Made by a program: the position numbers and the translations under genes
Source of the DNA: Zoroaster sp. YZ-2022
Lineage: Eukaryota; Echinodermata; Asteroidea; Forcipulatida; Zoroasteridae
Assembly (NCBI GenBank): GCA_029582265.1
Contig: CM055819.1
Location: forward strand, 33,549,288 to 33,613,287
Length of the DNA: 64,000 nt
Direction of reading: 5' to 3'
Part shown: positions 23,980 through 36,332 of the stretch, piece by piece
How positions within the stretch are numbered: the first letter of the stretch is position 1
Layout of the letters: each line of letters starts with the position of its first letter
The notes under the pieces: generated by a model
The model's database searches: none
What the model was told of the DNA's origin: nothing
Seen by the model: the letters and a program-made list of their open reading frames with translations, nothing else

Positions 23980-24988
23980 TAGGCTTGGGCGATGACACGA
24001 TAATATCGAATATCGCGACATTTTTATTCGATTATGAAATCGAGAACTTTTCAAATTATCGAGATATTGGAAAATCACGATGAAAAAAAATATATCGCGA
24101 TTAAAAAAATCTCGATTGTCAGTCGGGTCAGAAATTCCATGGAAAAAACTTAGGGAAGTCTTTTCAGCTTTCGGAAGTGAGAAACAAAATCAAACTACTT
24201 CTGTGGTAAGCCGACTGTCATATCACAAAGGAGCCGCCTGACAGGGCATTGTTTAAAATCCACCGCCACTCAAAAAGAAGTCTATTCAGATGGATTAAGT
24301 GTTGGGGATTGAATGGGGTATTTGATCCAACAATGTGTAGACAAATTGACAACAAAATAACAATTTGCAGTAATTGCAGGTGCTCTGTGCTCACATTAGT
24401 CATGAAATAAATCAAAGCATGGATCGACAGTGGCTTGATCAAAGTTGGGGGATTAGGACACTATTCTATTTTACCATACTGGGACTCTTGTCTCGTGACA
24501 AAACACATACACTACTCTTGATAAACCATGTGACGTATATTTAAAATAGTGTACAATCCATACTCGGTCACATTTTCCGAAGTGCAAATGACATGTCACA
24601 ATCACATGGTTTAATTCTCCACGGTACTAGACTATGCAGGAATAAACCTAGTCACGTGTTTATAGTATGACATAGTCATGTGGAACGCGAGTCACATGAA
24701 CTCGGGCTGATGATTTGATTGGGACGCATGACACAGTAATCGTCCCACATAATTATTACGCAAACGAATTTGCCAATAGCCATGGTGCACTCGTGAATAG
24801 CGCGATTCCACATGTCTCTCAGGTAAGCACTGGCAATTTATTGTGACGCGTGTATATGGGTACATTCCTGTTATTATCGGCTCTAAAATACTCATGCGTG
24901 AAAAAAAATAATCACGATATTATCGTAAATCACGATATATGTTTGACGATATATCGTGGATGAAAAAAATCAATATCGCCCAAGCCTA
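23980..24988 (+). mobile_element. hAT-like non-autonomous element, copy 2
   Basis: Counterpart of 6,831-7,862, with the same GTAGAATA duplication at 23,972-23,979 and 24,989-24,996. Termini are TAGGCTTGGGCGAT and ATCGCCCAAGCCTA. Sharing the same target site shows that this insertion predates the segment duplication. Confidence 0.88.
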
Positions 24989-26112
24989 GTAGAATACAAC
25001 TGCCACTTTTCGATCCAATTATGACAAATATCACAGATTTTCCTTTAAAAGATGACACACTTGAGAGAAAAGTGTAATCAAGTTAAGATTCAAAACGATA
25101 TTTTAGGAGATTTTGAGCAATGAATGTATGCACTGTATCCAGTGAGATGTTGGTCATTTTATCATCTGCTAAAAACAAATGCTTATATAGACATTGTGCA
25201 CAACAAGTGGCGGTTGGGTTTGACATTCTTTCCGTACACATGCAGATCATTGATAAGAAAATTGGGCTACTCACTAAACGAGCAGCTGGATGAGTTTTGG
25301 TTTGGCCTGCGATTTCATGTACACTGTTACATCCCTCCCGTCGTCATCATCATCATCGTTATCATCTGTGAGAGTATGGGAACATTCAAGCGCCTCTACT
25401 TCACCGCTTGTCCCTGGGTCGTTTCTCCTACTGGGCCTGGTGAGCTTTGGCGGACTTGCCAGTCGTCGCCACCGACGCCGCTGCTCGCGTGTACCATCAC
25501 CAAAGTCTCGCAGCGAAGCCAGGCCAGTCGCCATGGCCTCGCAGTCCGGCAGCGACCCTTCTGTAACGTCTTTGCTTTGTGTTCGGAGCTTCGTTTGGTG
25601 GTTTCGGTTGGCAGACTGTTTCTGATATTTCTGAAGGTTTATGTGATGTCTCTTCGCTAGCGTTCTTTGTCGTATTATTCGTCATTCTTGGAAAGCGCAT
25701 CAGATTACAACCAGTTAAAAATTCACCAAGTCTGCATTGCATTTGTCTCACCATTTTGGTTCTACTTTTAGGTCAAAGTTCAACAATGTTATTGTTTTGT
25801 TTGTCCATGGTTTGTTGGTTTGTGCTCTCTTTCTTCCTCCATGGTTTGTGGTACCGGTATGTAGGCCTACGTGACAATAAAACATAATTATATCCAAGTA
25901 AAATCAATAAAAATGATTTTCAGTTTGATAGGAAAAGAGTGTCATGGAGTTCAGCGTCAGAATATGAAAAAATGAGGTAGGCCTATATGATTTTATATGA
26001 TTTTTTGACGACGCATCAGAGATAGATAACGTTAGAGGGCGCGCGCAAAGACATGGAGTTGCCATGCACTTTCATCATAGCCTGCATGCTCAAGACTGTT
26101 GTCGTAGTGCTA

Positions 26113-26172
26113 ACCAAAGATCGTATAGCGCCGCAAGGCGCCTTGCGGCGCTAGCCCTATACGATCTTTGGT
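26113..26172. repeat. Short hairpin beside the foldback insertion
   Basis: ACCAAAGATCGTATAGCGCC pairs with the complementary arm ending CTATACGATCTTTGGT, with a GGCGCC centre. Same as 9,021-9,083. Confidence 0.8.
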
Positions 26173-26399
26173 GCACATACCACGGTACCCCATCCCATAC
26201 TGATTTCTACCAGGCTGAAGTCAGCACCGAATTTGGTGCTAGCACGAAATTTGTGCTGGCACCGAATTTCAAATACCGCAAAGACCGTCAATATGCGTCA
26301 TTAAGTGTAACCGTACGGTACCATAGAAAATACACGATGATGATTGGCACAATTTGACGAGAAAGTGTTTCCATCGTAAAAATAGCAAAATTGTCATTT

Positions 26400-27930
26400 T
26401 TTCTTCACAGATGTGTTCATCACATCTCTAGCTATAATCTGTTGGCGCCCCCAATTAATCGATCTACCTAATTAACCCAGCCAGACCAATTAAAGAGTGC
26501 ATACAATTATCCAATCGGCATATCCATATGTACAAATGTACGAACGGCATACCTATTTTTGACCGAAAGGTTTCCATTATAAAATGGCAAAAATTGCAAC
26601 TTTTTCTTCATAGATGTGTTCATCACATCTGTGGTTATAATCTATTAAGCGCCCCCAATTAATCGATTCACTAATTAGCCCGCCCGACTAATAAAAAAAT
26701 GCATACAATTATCCAATCGGAATCTCCATACGTACAATGTACGAACGGCATACCTATCTTTGACCGATAGGTTTCCATTATAAAATGGCAAAATTGTAAT
26801 TTTTTCTTCAGAGATGTGTTCATCACATCTCTAGCTATAATTCTGTTAGCGCCCCCAATTAATCGATCCACTAATTAACCCAGCCGGACCAATTAAAAGT
26901 GCATACAATTATCCAATCGGCATATCCATATGTACAATGTACGAACGGCATACCTATCTTTGACCGAAAGGTTTCCATTATAAACGGCAAAATTGCAACT
27001 TTTTTCTTCATAGATGTTCATCACATCTCTAGCTATAATCTGTTAGCGCCCCCAATTAATCGATCCACTAATTAACCCAGCCGGACTATTAAAAGGTGCG
27101 CATACAATTATCCAATCGGCATATCCATATGTACAATGTACGAACGGCATACCTATCTTTGACCGAAAGCGTTTCCATTATAAAATGGCAAAATTGCAAC
27201 TTTTTCTTCATAGATGTGTTCATCACATCTGGTTATAATCTAATGCCCAATTAATCGATTCACTAATTAGCCCCGCCCGACTAATAAAAATGCATACAAT
27301 TTCCAATCGGAATCTCCACATGTACAATGTACGAACGGCATACCTATCTTTGACCGATAGGTTTCCATTATAAAACGGCAAAATTGTAATTTTTTTCTTC
27401 ATAGATGTCTATCACATCTCTCTGGCTACAATCTGTTAGCGCCTCCAATTAATCGATCCACCAAATTTAACCCAGCCGAACTAATTAAATAGTGCATACA
27501 ATTATCCAATCGGCATATCCATATGTACAATGTACGAACGGCATACCTATCTTTGACCGAAAGGTTTCCATTATAAAATGGCAAAATTGCAACTTTTTTC
27601 TTCATAGATGTGTTCAACACATCTCTAGCTATAATCTGTTAGCGCCCCCAATTAATCGATCTACTAATTAACCCAGCCGGACTAATTAAAAAGTGCATAC
27701 AATTATCCAATCGGCATATCCATATGTACAATGTACGAACGGCATACCTATCTTTGACCGAAATGTTTCCATTATAAAATGGCAAAATTGTAATTTTTTT
27801 CTTCATAGATGTGTTCATCACATCTCTAGCTACAATCTGTTAGCGCCCCCAATTAATCGATCCACTAATTAACCCAGCCGGACTAATTAAAAAGTGCATA
27901 CAATTATCCAATCGGCATATCCATATGTAC
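26400..27930 (-). repeat. Left arm: ~200-bp tandem array, about 8 units
   Basis: Units carry GCGCCCCCAATTAATCGAT, spaced about 195-204 bp, with conserved blocks GTACGAACGGCATACC, GGTTTCCATTATAAAA and GATGTGTTCATCACATC (the last is itself palindromic). Short reading frames of about 60 codons recur in each unit but follow only from the repeat. Confidence 0.93.
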
Positions 27931-28948
27931 AAAAATAAAGTTTTTCGTTTCTTCATCAGTCAAGTTATAATTTAATTACCGTCACCATCCCACAATATTT
28001 GGGGACATTCAATTTCGCTGAGCTAACGGCACATAATTGTTTCTTCCTGCTCGGAGCCTAATACCAAAAAAGAAAGTCCTGGTCGCTTTTGGCCGTGGGT
28101 TATGTAATGATATATTTGTAACTAAGTAATTGATACATTTAATTAATGCGGATACAACAAACGTTTGACTTACCATGACCATATTTCATATAAATATTAC
28201 GGGCGCTATATTCTGAGTTATGTACTGAATGACCGCTGTCGATGGTGATAATAGTTTAGGCCTAGTCTTGATATCTGAAACTATGAGCCGCGTTAGAGGG
28301 CGCAACACAGTTGCTCAAACAATTTGCGGCGAAAAAAAAGAAACAAAAATCAACACAACTTCTACGTACTAGCCAAGGAGCCAAGTTATTTTAAACCCAT
28401 AATTAAGGTACAATCCCTTATCAACCTTTGAAAACCATTTCAACCATTTAAGATGTGCATTTAAACTACTTATAGTACTAGATGATAGAAGAATAAAAAA
28501 TACAGTGCTTGGTATAATATTGTGGGGGTAATTGTTAGTGATGGTCAAAAAATACCAATTTAAATGTTTAATTTGAATAATTGTTAATTTATTTCGAATA
28601 AAATGTTATAAAACGAGCTACGCAAAGGCTACGTATGTACTCCACGCTTTGCAAATTGTCAATTATTAAATATCATCGCGTCCCTGACAGCACACGAAGT
28701 TGCAATTGGTTTTGTTGCTTGCAGGCAAATTCCACTACTCCAATGACGTACCCACCTTCGCCCGTTATCCTGAACTTAATTTCATGCATATTTTAAAGAG
28801 TCACTTATACTTTTCTTTTCAATTTGAACAAATTGCTTGGTACATCAAAATGGGTGAAACATTCTGACTGAACCTCGATGCATTTCAACAAGCGTTTATG
28901 TTGAAGAGTTAAACAAGAATTAAACCGTTACAAAAATACCGTGATGTG
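27931..28948. other. Core of the foldback element, non-coding
   Basis: About 1 kb of unique AT-rich sequence between the two arms. No frame longer than 60 codons and no transposase motif is visible. It contains GTTAGAGGGCGC near 28,290, a phrase also found near 8,938 and 26,032. Confidence 0.7.
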
Positions 28949-31900
28949 CATGCCATTCGTACATTATATATGGAGATCCCGATCGTTAGTACATTATACA
29001 TTATGGATATCACGCTTGGATAATTGTATTATTGTTATTAGTAGGGCTGGGCTTATTAGGGGATCGATTAATTGGGGGCGCTAATAAATTATAGCTAGAG
29101 ATGTGATGAACACATCTATGAAGAAAAAAGTTGCAATTTTGCCATTTTACAATGGAAACCTATCGGTCAAAGATAGGTATGCCGTTCGTACATTGTACAT
29201 GTGCAGATTCCGATTGGATAATTGTATGCACTCTTTAATTAGTCTGGCTGGGCTAATTAGTGGATCGATTAATTGGGGACGCTAATAGATTATAGCTAGA
29301 GATGTGATGAACATATCTATGAAGAAAAAAATTACAATTTTGCCATTTTATAATGGAAACCTTCTCGTCAAAATTGTGCGAATCATCATTGTGCATTTTA
29401 CTAGTATGAGACTGTACGTTTGCACTGAATGACGGATATTGCGCCCTTTGGCTGTGATTGGAATTTGGTGCTAGCATCAAATTTCGCGTGGCATCAAATT
29501 TAACTTACACCCAAACAGCGTCAACTTCAGTCAATTGGTGTAAACGCACAGTAAATCCATCATCTCGGTGACGGATATCCCGATTGGACAATTCTATGCA
29601 TTTTTTCATTAGTTAGGCTGGGCTAATTAGTAAATCGATTAATTGGGGGCGCTAATAGATAATAGCTAGACATGTGATAAACACATCTATGTCGAAAATG
29701 TTTTAAATTTTGTCATTTTATAATGGAAACCTTTTCGGTCAAAGATAGGTATGCCGTTCGTACATTGTACATATGGATATGCCGATTGGATAATTGTATG
29801 CACTCTTTAATTAGTCGGGCGGGGCTAATTAGTAGATCGATTAATTGGGGGCGCTAATAGCTTATAGCCATAGATATGCTGAACACATCTATGAAGAAAA
29901 AAATTACAATTTTGCCATTTTATAATGGAAACCTTTCGGTCAAAGATAGGTATGCCGTTCGTACATTGTACATGTGCAGATTCCGATTGGATAATTGTAT
30001 GCACTCTTTAATTAGTCTGGCTGGGTTAATTAGTGGATCGATTAATTGGGGGCGCTAATAGATTATAGCTATAGATGTGATGAACATATCTATGAAGAAA
30101 AAATGACAATTTTGCCATTTTATAATGGAAACCTCGTCACAACTGTGCGAATCATCATTATGTATTTTACTATGAGACTGTACGTTTGCACTGAATGACG
30201 GATATTGCGCCCTTTGGCTGTGATTGGAATTTGGTGCTAGCATCAAATTTCACTTACACCCAAACAGCGTCAACCTCAGTCAATTGGTGTAAACGCACAG
30301 TAAATCCATCATCTCGGTGACGGATATCCCGATTGGACAATTCTATGCATTTTTTTCATTAGTTAGGCTGGGCTAATTAGTAAATCGATTAATTGGGGCG
30401 CTAATAGATAATAGCTAGACGTATGTGATAAAACACATCTATGTCGAAAATGTTTTAAATTTTGTCATTTTATAATGGAAACCTTTCGGTCAAAGATAGG
30501 TATGCCGTTCGTACATTGTACATATGGATATGCCGATTGGATAATTGTATGCACTCTTTAATTAGTCGGGCGGGGCTAATTAGTAGATCGATTAATTGGG
30601 GGCGCTAATAGCTTATAGCCATAGATATGATGAACACATCTATGAAGAAAAAAATTACAATTTTGCCATTTTATAATGGAAACCTTTCGGTCAAAGATAG
30701 GTATGCCGTTCGTACATTGTACATGTGCAGATTCCGATTGATAATTGTATGCACTCTTTAATTAGTCTGGCTGGGTTAATTAGTGGATCGATTAATTGGG
30801 GCGCTAATAGATTATAGCTAGAGATGTGATGAACATATCTATGAAGAAAAATGACAATTTTGCCATTTTATAATGGAAACCTTCTCGTCACAATTGTGCG
30901 AATCATCATTATGTATTTTACTATGAGACTGTACGTTTGCACTGAATGACGGATATTGCGCCCTTTGGCTGTGATTGGAATTTGGTGCTAGCATCAAATT
31001 TCGCGTGGCATCAAATTTCACTTACACCCAAACAGCGTCAACTTTAGTCAATTGGTGTAAACGCACAGTAAATCCATCATCTCGGTGACGGATATCCCGA
31101 TTGGACAATTCTATGCATTTTTTCATTAGTTAGGCTGGGCTAATTAGTAAATCGATTAATTGGGGGCGCTAATAGATAATAGCTAGACATGTGATAAACA
31201 CATCTATGTCGAAATTTTTTTAAATTTTGTCATTTTATAATGGAAACCTTTCAGTCAAAGATAGGTATGCCGTTCGTACATTGTACATATGGATATGCCG
31301 ATTGGATAATTGTATGCACTCTTTAATTAGTCGGGCTGGGCTAATTAGTAGATCGATTAATTGGGGGCGCTAACAGATTATAGCCATAGATATGATGAAC
31401 ACATCTATGAAGAAAAAAATTTCAATTTGCTATTTTATAATGGAAACCTATCGCTCAAAAGATAGGTATGCCGTTCGTACATTGTACATAAGGATATGCC
31501 GATTGGATAATTGTATGCATTTCTTAATTAGTTAGGCTGGGCTAATGAGTAAATCGATTAATTGGGGCGCTAATAGATAATAGCTACACATGTGATAAAC
31601 ACATCTATGTCGAAATTTTTTTAAATTTTGTCATTTTAAAATGGAACACTTCTCGTCAAAATTGTGCGAATCATCATTGTGTATTTTACTATGAGACTGT
31701 ACGTTTGCACTGAATGACGGATATTGCGCCCTTTGGCTGTGATTGGAATTTGGTGCTAGCATCAAATTTCGCGTGGCATCAAATTTCACTTACACCCAAA
31801 CAGCGTCAACTTTAGTCAATTGGTGTAAACGCACAGTAAATCCATCATCTCGGTGACAGATATCCGATTGGACAATTCTATGCATTTTTCATTAGTCAGG

Positions 31901-33040
31901 CGTGGCTAATTAGTGAATCAATTAATTGGGGGCGCTAATAGATTATAGCCACAGATATGATGAACACATCTATGAAGAAAAAAATGAAAATTTTGCTATT
32001 TTATAATGGAAACCTATCGCTCAAAGATAGGTAAGCCGTTCGTACATTGTACATAAGGATATGCCGATTGGATAATTGTATGCATTTCTTAATTAGTTAG
32101 GCTGGGCTAATTAGTAAATCGATTAATTGGGGCGCTAATAGATTATAGCCACAGATGTGATGAACACATCTATGAAGAAAAAAGTTACCAATTTTGCCAT
32201 TTTATAATGGAAACCTTTCGGTCAAAGATAGTATGCCGTTCGTACATTGTACATATGGATATGCCGATTGGATAATTGTATGCACTTTTTAATTAGTCCG
32301 GCTGGGGTAATTAGTGGATCGATTAATTGGGGGCGCTAACAGATTATAGCTAGAGATTTGATGAACATATCTATGAAGAAAAAAATTACAATTTTGCCAT
32401 TTTATAATGGAAACCTTTCGGTCAAAGATAGGTATGCCGTTCGTACATTGTACATCTGGATATGCCGATTGGATAATTGTACGCACTCTTTAATTAGTCC
32501 GGTTGGGTTAATTAGTAGATCGATTAATTGGGGGCGCTAATAGATTATAGTTAGAGATGTGATGAACACATCTATGAAGAAAAAAATTACAATTTTGCCA
32601 TTTTATAATGGAAACCTTTCGGTCAAAGATAGGTATGCCGTTCGTACATTGTAGATGTGCAGATTCCCATTGGATAATTATATGCATTTTTTTATTAGTC
32701 GGCGGGGCTAATTAGTGAATCGATTAATTGGGGGCGCTAATAGATTATAGCCACAGATGTTATGAACACATCTATGAAGAAAAAAGTTGCAATTTTGCCA
32801 TTTTACAATGGAAACCTATCGGTCAAAGATAGGTATGCCGTTCGTACATTGTACATATGGATATGCCGATTGGATAATTGTATGCACTCTTTAATTAGTC
32901 CGGCTGGATTAATTAGTGGATCGATTAATTGGGGGCGCTAATAGATTATAGCTAGAGATGTGATGAATACATCTGTGAAGAAAAAAATTACAATTTTGCT
33001 ATTTTACGATGGAACACTTCTCGTCAAAATTGTGCGAATC
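28949..33040 (+). repeat. Right arm: ~200-bp array with higher-order structure, about 17 units
   Basis: Same unit as the left arm in opposite orientation, marked by ATCGATTAATTGGGG. Spacing is about 190-210 bp except for four intervals of about 346-373 bp (ending near 29,635, 30,383, 31,151 and 31,917). Each long interval carries an extra block with TGCGAATCATCATT, TTTGGTGCTAGCATCAAATT and CAATTGGTGTAAACGCACAG. That block resembles the element's own terminal domain. Together they form a higher-order repeat of about 750-775 bp. Confidence 0.9.
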
Positions 33041-33800
33041 ATTATTGTGTATTTTTCTATGGTACTGTACGGTTACACTTAATGACGTATATTGACGGTC
33101 TTTTGCGGTATTTGAAATTCGGTGCCAGCACCAAATTTCGTGCTAGCACCAAATTCGGTGCTGACTTCAGTCTGGTCTGATTTCTGGCCCGAGAAATTCA
33201 GCACACAAGGTACGTCGTACGGTGTCCCCCGATTGGTGGCTCTGCTGGAGGGACTAAGACTTGAATATTGACGTCAAGTAATATAATTATACATGTCCAA
33301 CTGCAATCGAGCATTCAAGCAAGCTGATGGTAAAAACCCATTATATAGGCCTATTTACTAAGGTTAGAATCCCTCACTCCGCTTATAGACTACCGGTAAT
33401 GTCTGGATCTGGATGTCTGTATTAAACATAAAAACATCAAGGTTTCGTTGAGAAGCGATAATTATTGGGGGTATTGACCGCCCTGATTACCCTGATTATT
33501 GCCAACCGGCACAACGTTAATCTGCTGGGTGGTCATCACTGAAATATGATTTAGCCCCGCCTATACTACCCATCTTCTAATATCGGCCACATGCTGGCAA
33601 AAGGGATACTAGGTCGGGCGCCGCCATCGGCGGAAGTTGGCAATAAAATACGTTTGCGGCCCTCGTATGTTGGCCCATATTGTAACAGCGTCAGTACAAC
33701 CAGTGTCAGCAATTTATTGTTAAGATTGGGGGAGAGACGGAAAGGTAGGGACTAGGAGTCGTGACCTCGTACCCTAGCCCCACCAAACTACCCCCGCAAC

Positions 33801-34792
33801 CAACGGCGCACCCAGGATTTTGTCTTAGGGGGGGGGGGCTCAAAGAAAATTTTACTCACAAATCAACTAGGCCTAGTATGTATATGTACGTATGTATGTA
33901 ATTTTGGGTTGTATGTATGTATAATATGTATGGATGGATCTTCCCATTAGGAACTTGGTAACCTCCCATGGTCATATGAACTTGAGTGTATATCGTCGGC
34001 AAGATTTTTTGCTTTAGGCCTAAATAATTATATAGCGGACGTTCCGGGGCGGTGCTACCTACTTTCCATCAGTGGGCAGCAAATTCCATGAACAAGTGGG
34101 CGGCAAACCCAGATCCTACCGGTAATATTTTTCCTTTTTTGTTGCTAAAACGGTGTCACATAATAATTATTTACATCAGATTACTGTTAAAAAATAAAAT
34201 TAAAACCCTAACCTGGGCATGTATGTGATGTGTAATTTGAAAAGGGTAGGATTGCAGGCCTTTTTAATGCCCTGCACATAGCCGAGTTAAAGAAAAATGG
34301 AGAAAAGGAAGCAACACATGATAAAATAAGATTGGATTTGGTCGTTGCACCAGAGTTACATGTTCATGCATATTCATTATACAACATCTAAAAATAAATC
34401 ATTGTGGGTAAACAAAAATGTATTACTTTTTTCCTTACACTTGTCCGGCATTCCCCTTGAAAAGGGAAAAACACTTAAATTAGCCCGGACAAATTGGCAC
34501 GTTGGTTTCAAATGTTTATGTTATTGTTACAAATTTAAACAATTATAGTGAGATTTCATGAGACATCATAATAAAATAATTTTGCAGAAAGAAGAAAACA
34601 AAATGCGAGTGGCACAAGATGAAAAGAACCACCCTGCCGCCGGGCCGGGGAAAAAAAAACATTTGCAACTTTTCTCCTCCCCCGCTCTCTCTTCTTTTTT
34701 TCCTTCTTCTTTTTGTCCCTTTATTTTTTCGGGGACCCTCTTGGGGGGGCTCAAGCCCCCCGAGCCCCCCCCCCCCCTTGGGTGCGCCGTTG
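33801..34792. mobile_element. 992-bp hAT-like non-autonomous element
   Basis: Inverted termini CAACGGCGCACCCA and TGGGTGCGCCGTTG are flanked by an exact 8-bp duplication, CCCGCAAC (33,793-33,800 and 34,793-34,800). Just inside the ends are a G-run (GGGGGGGGGG near 33,830) and its complementary C-run near 34,770, so the two ends can pair further. No transposase frame. The damaged counterpart is 9,748-10,708. Confidence 0.92.
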
Positions 34793-35154
34793 CCCGCAAC
34801 ATCCCGACCAATAAGTGCCAGCATTTGTTATAGTAACTAAATGTTTGAATATTTGTTAATTCTTTTAAATTCAAGAATTTCAAGGTTTCTGTTTCACGTT
34901 TTGTGCTCGATACACTATCCAGGGGGTGTAGGCCTGAGAAATTGATAGGCTATAGTATAGGGTCCACAATCATGTACATTGTACAGCGAGATTAAACTGA
35001 GTTGTGGATACGGTTGTGCATTGCTACTTCATACGTTCGAACTGAATCGGCAGCCTAATTGACCCATCTGTAATCAAGAGTTTCTTTACGTGTTTCTTTA
35101 TTTTCCCATTTGAAATCCGATGGAAATTCATATGCTAGAATTGTTGATTTGTGC

Positions 35155-35650
35155 GTGAGGAAAATCTGTGTACAGTTATTCATTGCTTTGAGGAATATTA
35201 AAAATTTTATATAAAAAGATTTGAAACAAAATTTATTCAGAATCAAAGCCTGATGTCTGTGTGATAATACTTTACGTACCCTTATGTTTAACGCAAAATT
35301 AATTCCAAGGAAAACCTGTATACAGTTATTCATAGCTTTGAGGAATATTTAAATTTTTACATAATAAAATTCAAAACGAAATCTGAACCACCCGGTGTTT
35401 TGTTTTTAATATTACAAAATTACAAAACTTATTCAGAAGCAAATCCTGATGTCTGTGTGATAATACTTTACGTATCCTTATGTTAATAATAACCGTTCGA
35501 CCATAGCACTCCATGTGTAACGTAAAATTAATTAAGGAAAACCTATATACAGTTATTCATAGCTTTGAGGAATATTTACATTTTTACATAGGGCCTAATA
35601 AAATTTGAAACAAAATTTATTCAGAAGCAAAGCCTGTCTGTGTGGTTGTA
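35155..35650 (+). repeat. Three-unit tandem repeat, copy 2
   Basis: Counterpart of 11,080-11,570, with ACAGTTATTCAT and TTTGAGGAATATT in each unit. It ends about 700 bp upstream of the start codon of the receptor-like gene. Confidence 0.8.
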
Positions 35651-36167
35651 CTTTACGGCTGTGGATGATTTTATTTTTAAGGAAAGTTAACTCCAAAATT
35701 CAATTTTAGCCTACCGATGATGGGAGATTGTTCCATGGTAATCTGATCTGCAGAAAAATATCGTAGTGATATCCAGGGCACAAACCAATCAGTCAAACTG
35801 TTATTTTTACCAATGATATTACTCTTTCAAATTCAACACATCATCCTGTGCTACATTCTTGGCATTCATCTAAGCTTCTCTATGATCTAAGCTATACTAT
35901 AGCCTATAGCTTTCATTTAATTTTGTAGTACGCGCACTCTTTTCGCTATTTCCGGTTCTAAAGCTGGCATACCGTTGTGTGTATAATTTAACCTAAATTC
36001 CTTGATTTTAACGTTCAACAGTGATTCTTGGGCAAAAACTGATTTTGTTAATACGATTTTTAGTCTTTACAAGAAAAGTCCCGAGCTTTCTAATTTCTTG
36101 CGTAAATCCTTTAAAAAAGGCTTCTGATGATCGTTGGAGTCAGCACGTGCGAAGTGGGCGTAGTTTG

Positions 36168-36200
36168 TGTGTGGGGGTGTGGGTGTGGGGGTGTGTGCTT
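36168..36200. repeat. GT/GGGGTGT simple repeat
   Basis: A short GTGTGGGGGTGTGGGTG-type run just upstream of a possible TATA box. The matching run in copy 1 (12,098-12,120) differs in length. Confidence 0.8.
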
Positions 36201-36202
36201 GA

Positions 36203-36210
36203 TATATAAT
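36203..36210 (+). promoter_or_regulatory. Possible TATA box of the receptor-like gene
   Basis: TATATAAT lies 123 bp upstream of the ATG at 36,333. This fits a transcription start near 36,235 with a short leader. Copy 1 has the altered TATAATAATA. Sequence motif only. Confidence 0.3.
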
Positions 36211-36332
36211 AAGCTCTTTATAGCTCATAAAGCCATTATTCTGCCGAGCCTGAACAATCCTCCAAATATTTTTCGACACACAGGTTATTAGGTCTATAAT
36301 TTTCCGGCAGTGGTATATTGTTGAATAGCATA

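Larger units (their letters stand above)
17637..26208 (+). repeat. Duplicated segment A', copy 2
   Basis: Direct repeat of 636-9,125, offset by 17,001 bp at its left end. It contains the same ordered set of MITEs plus the insertion at 22,120-22,761. No convincing host gene is seen. The possible CpG-rich patch of copy 1 is at about 25,440-25,620. Confidence 0.93.
26209..33176. mobile_element. 6,968-bp foldback element with satellite-like arms
   Basis: Ends ACCAGGCTGAAGTCAGCACC and its near-perfect inverse GGTGCTGACTTCAGTCTGGT are flanked by an exact 9-bp duplication, CTGATTTCT (26,200-26,208 and 33,177-33,185). The empty site survives in copy 1 at 9,117-9,125. Each end has about 170 bp of terminal domain, then an arm made of ~200-bp repeats. 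The arms face each other across a ~1-kb core. About 8 units lie on the left and about 17 on the right. No transposase frame exists, so the element is non-autonomous. Nine-base duplications occur with Mutator-like elements and with Drosophila FB foldbacks; sea-urchin TU elements are a further foldback precedent. The superfamily is not settled. Confidence 0.93.

Noticed and set aside
27931..28948. Transposase gene in the foldback core
   Set aside because: No open frame of useful length and no DDE-type motif on either strand.
26400..33040. Recurrent ~60-codon reading frames starting MMNTSMKKK in the array
   Set aside because: They recur only because the ~200-bp unit is repeated. Their reading differs between units by frame-breaking indels, and they contain no domain.
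26400..33040. CRISPR-like regular repeats
   Set aside because: The period is ~200 bp with no unique spacers, the arms are inverted, and the genome is eukaryotic.
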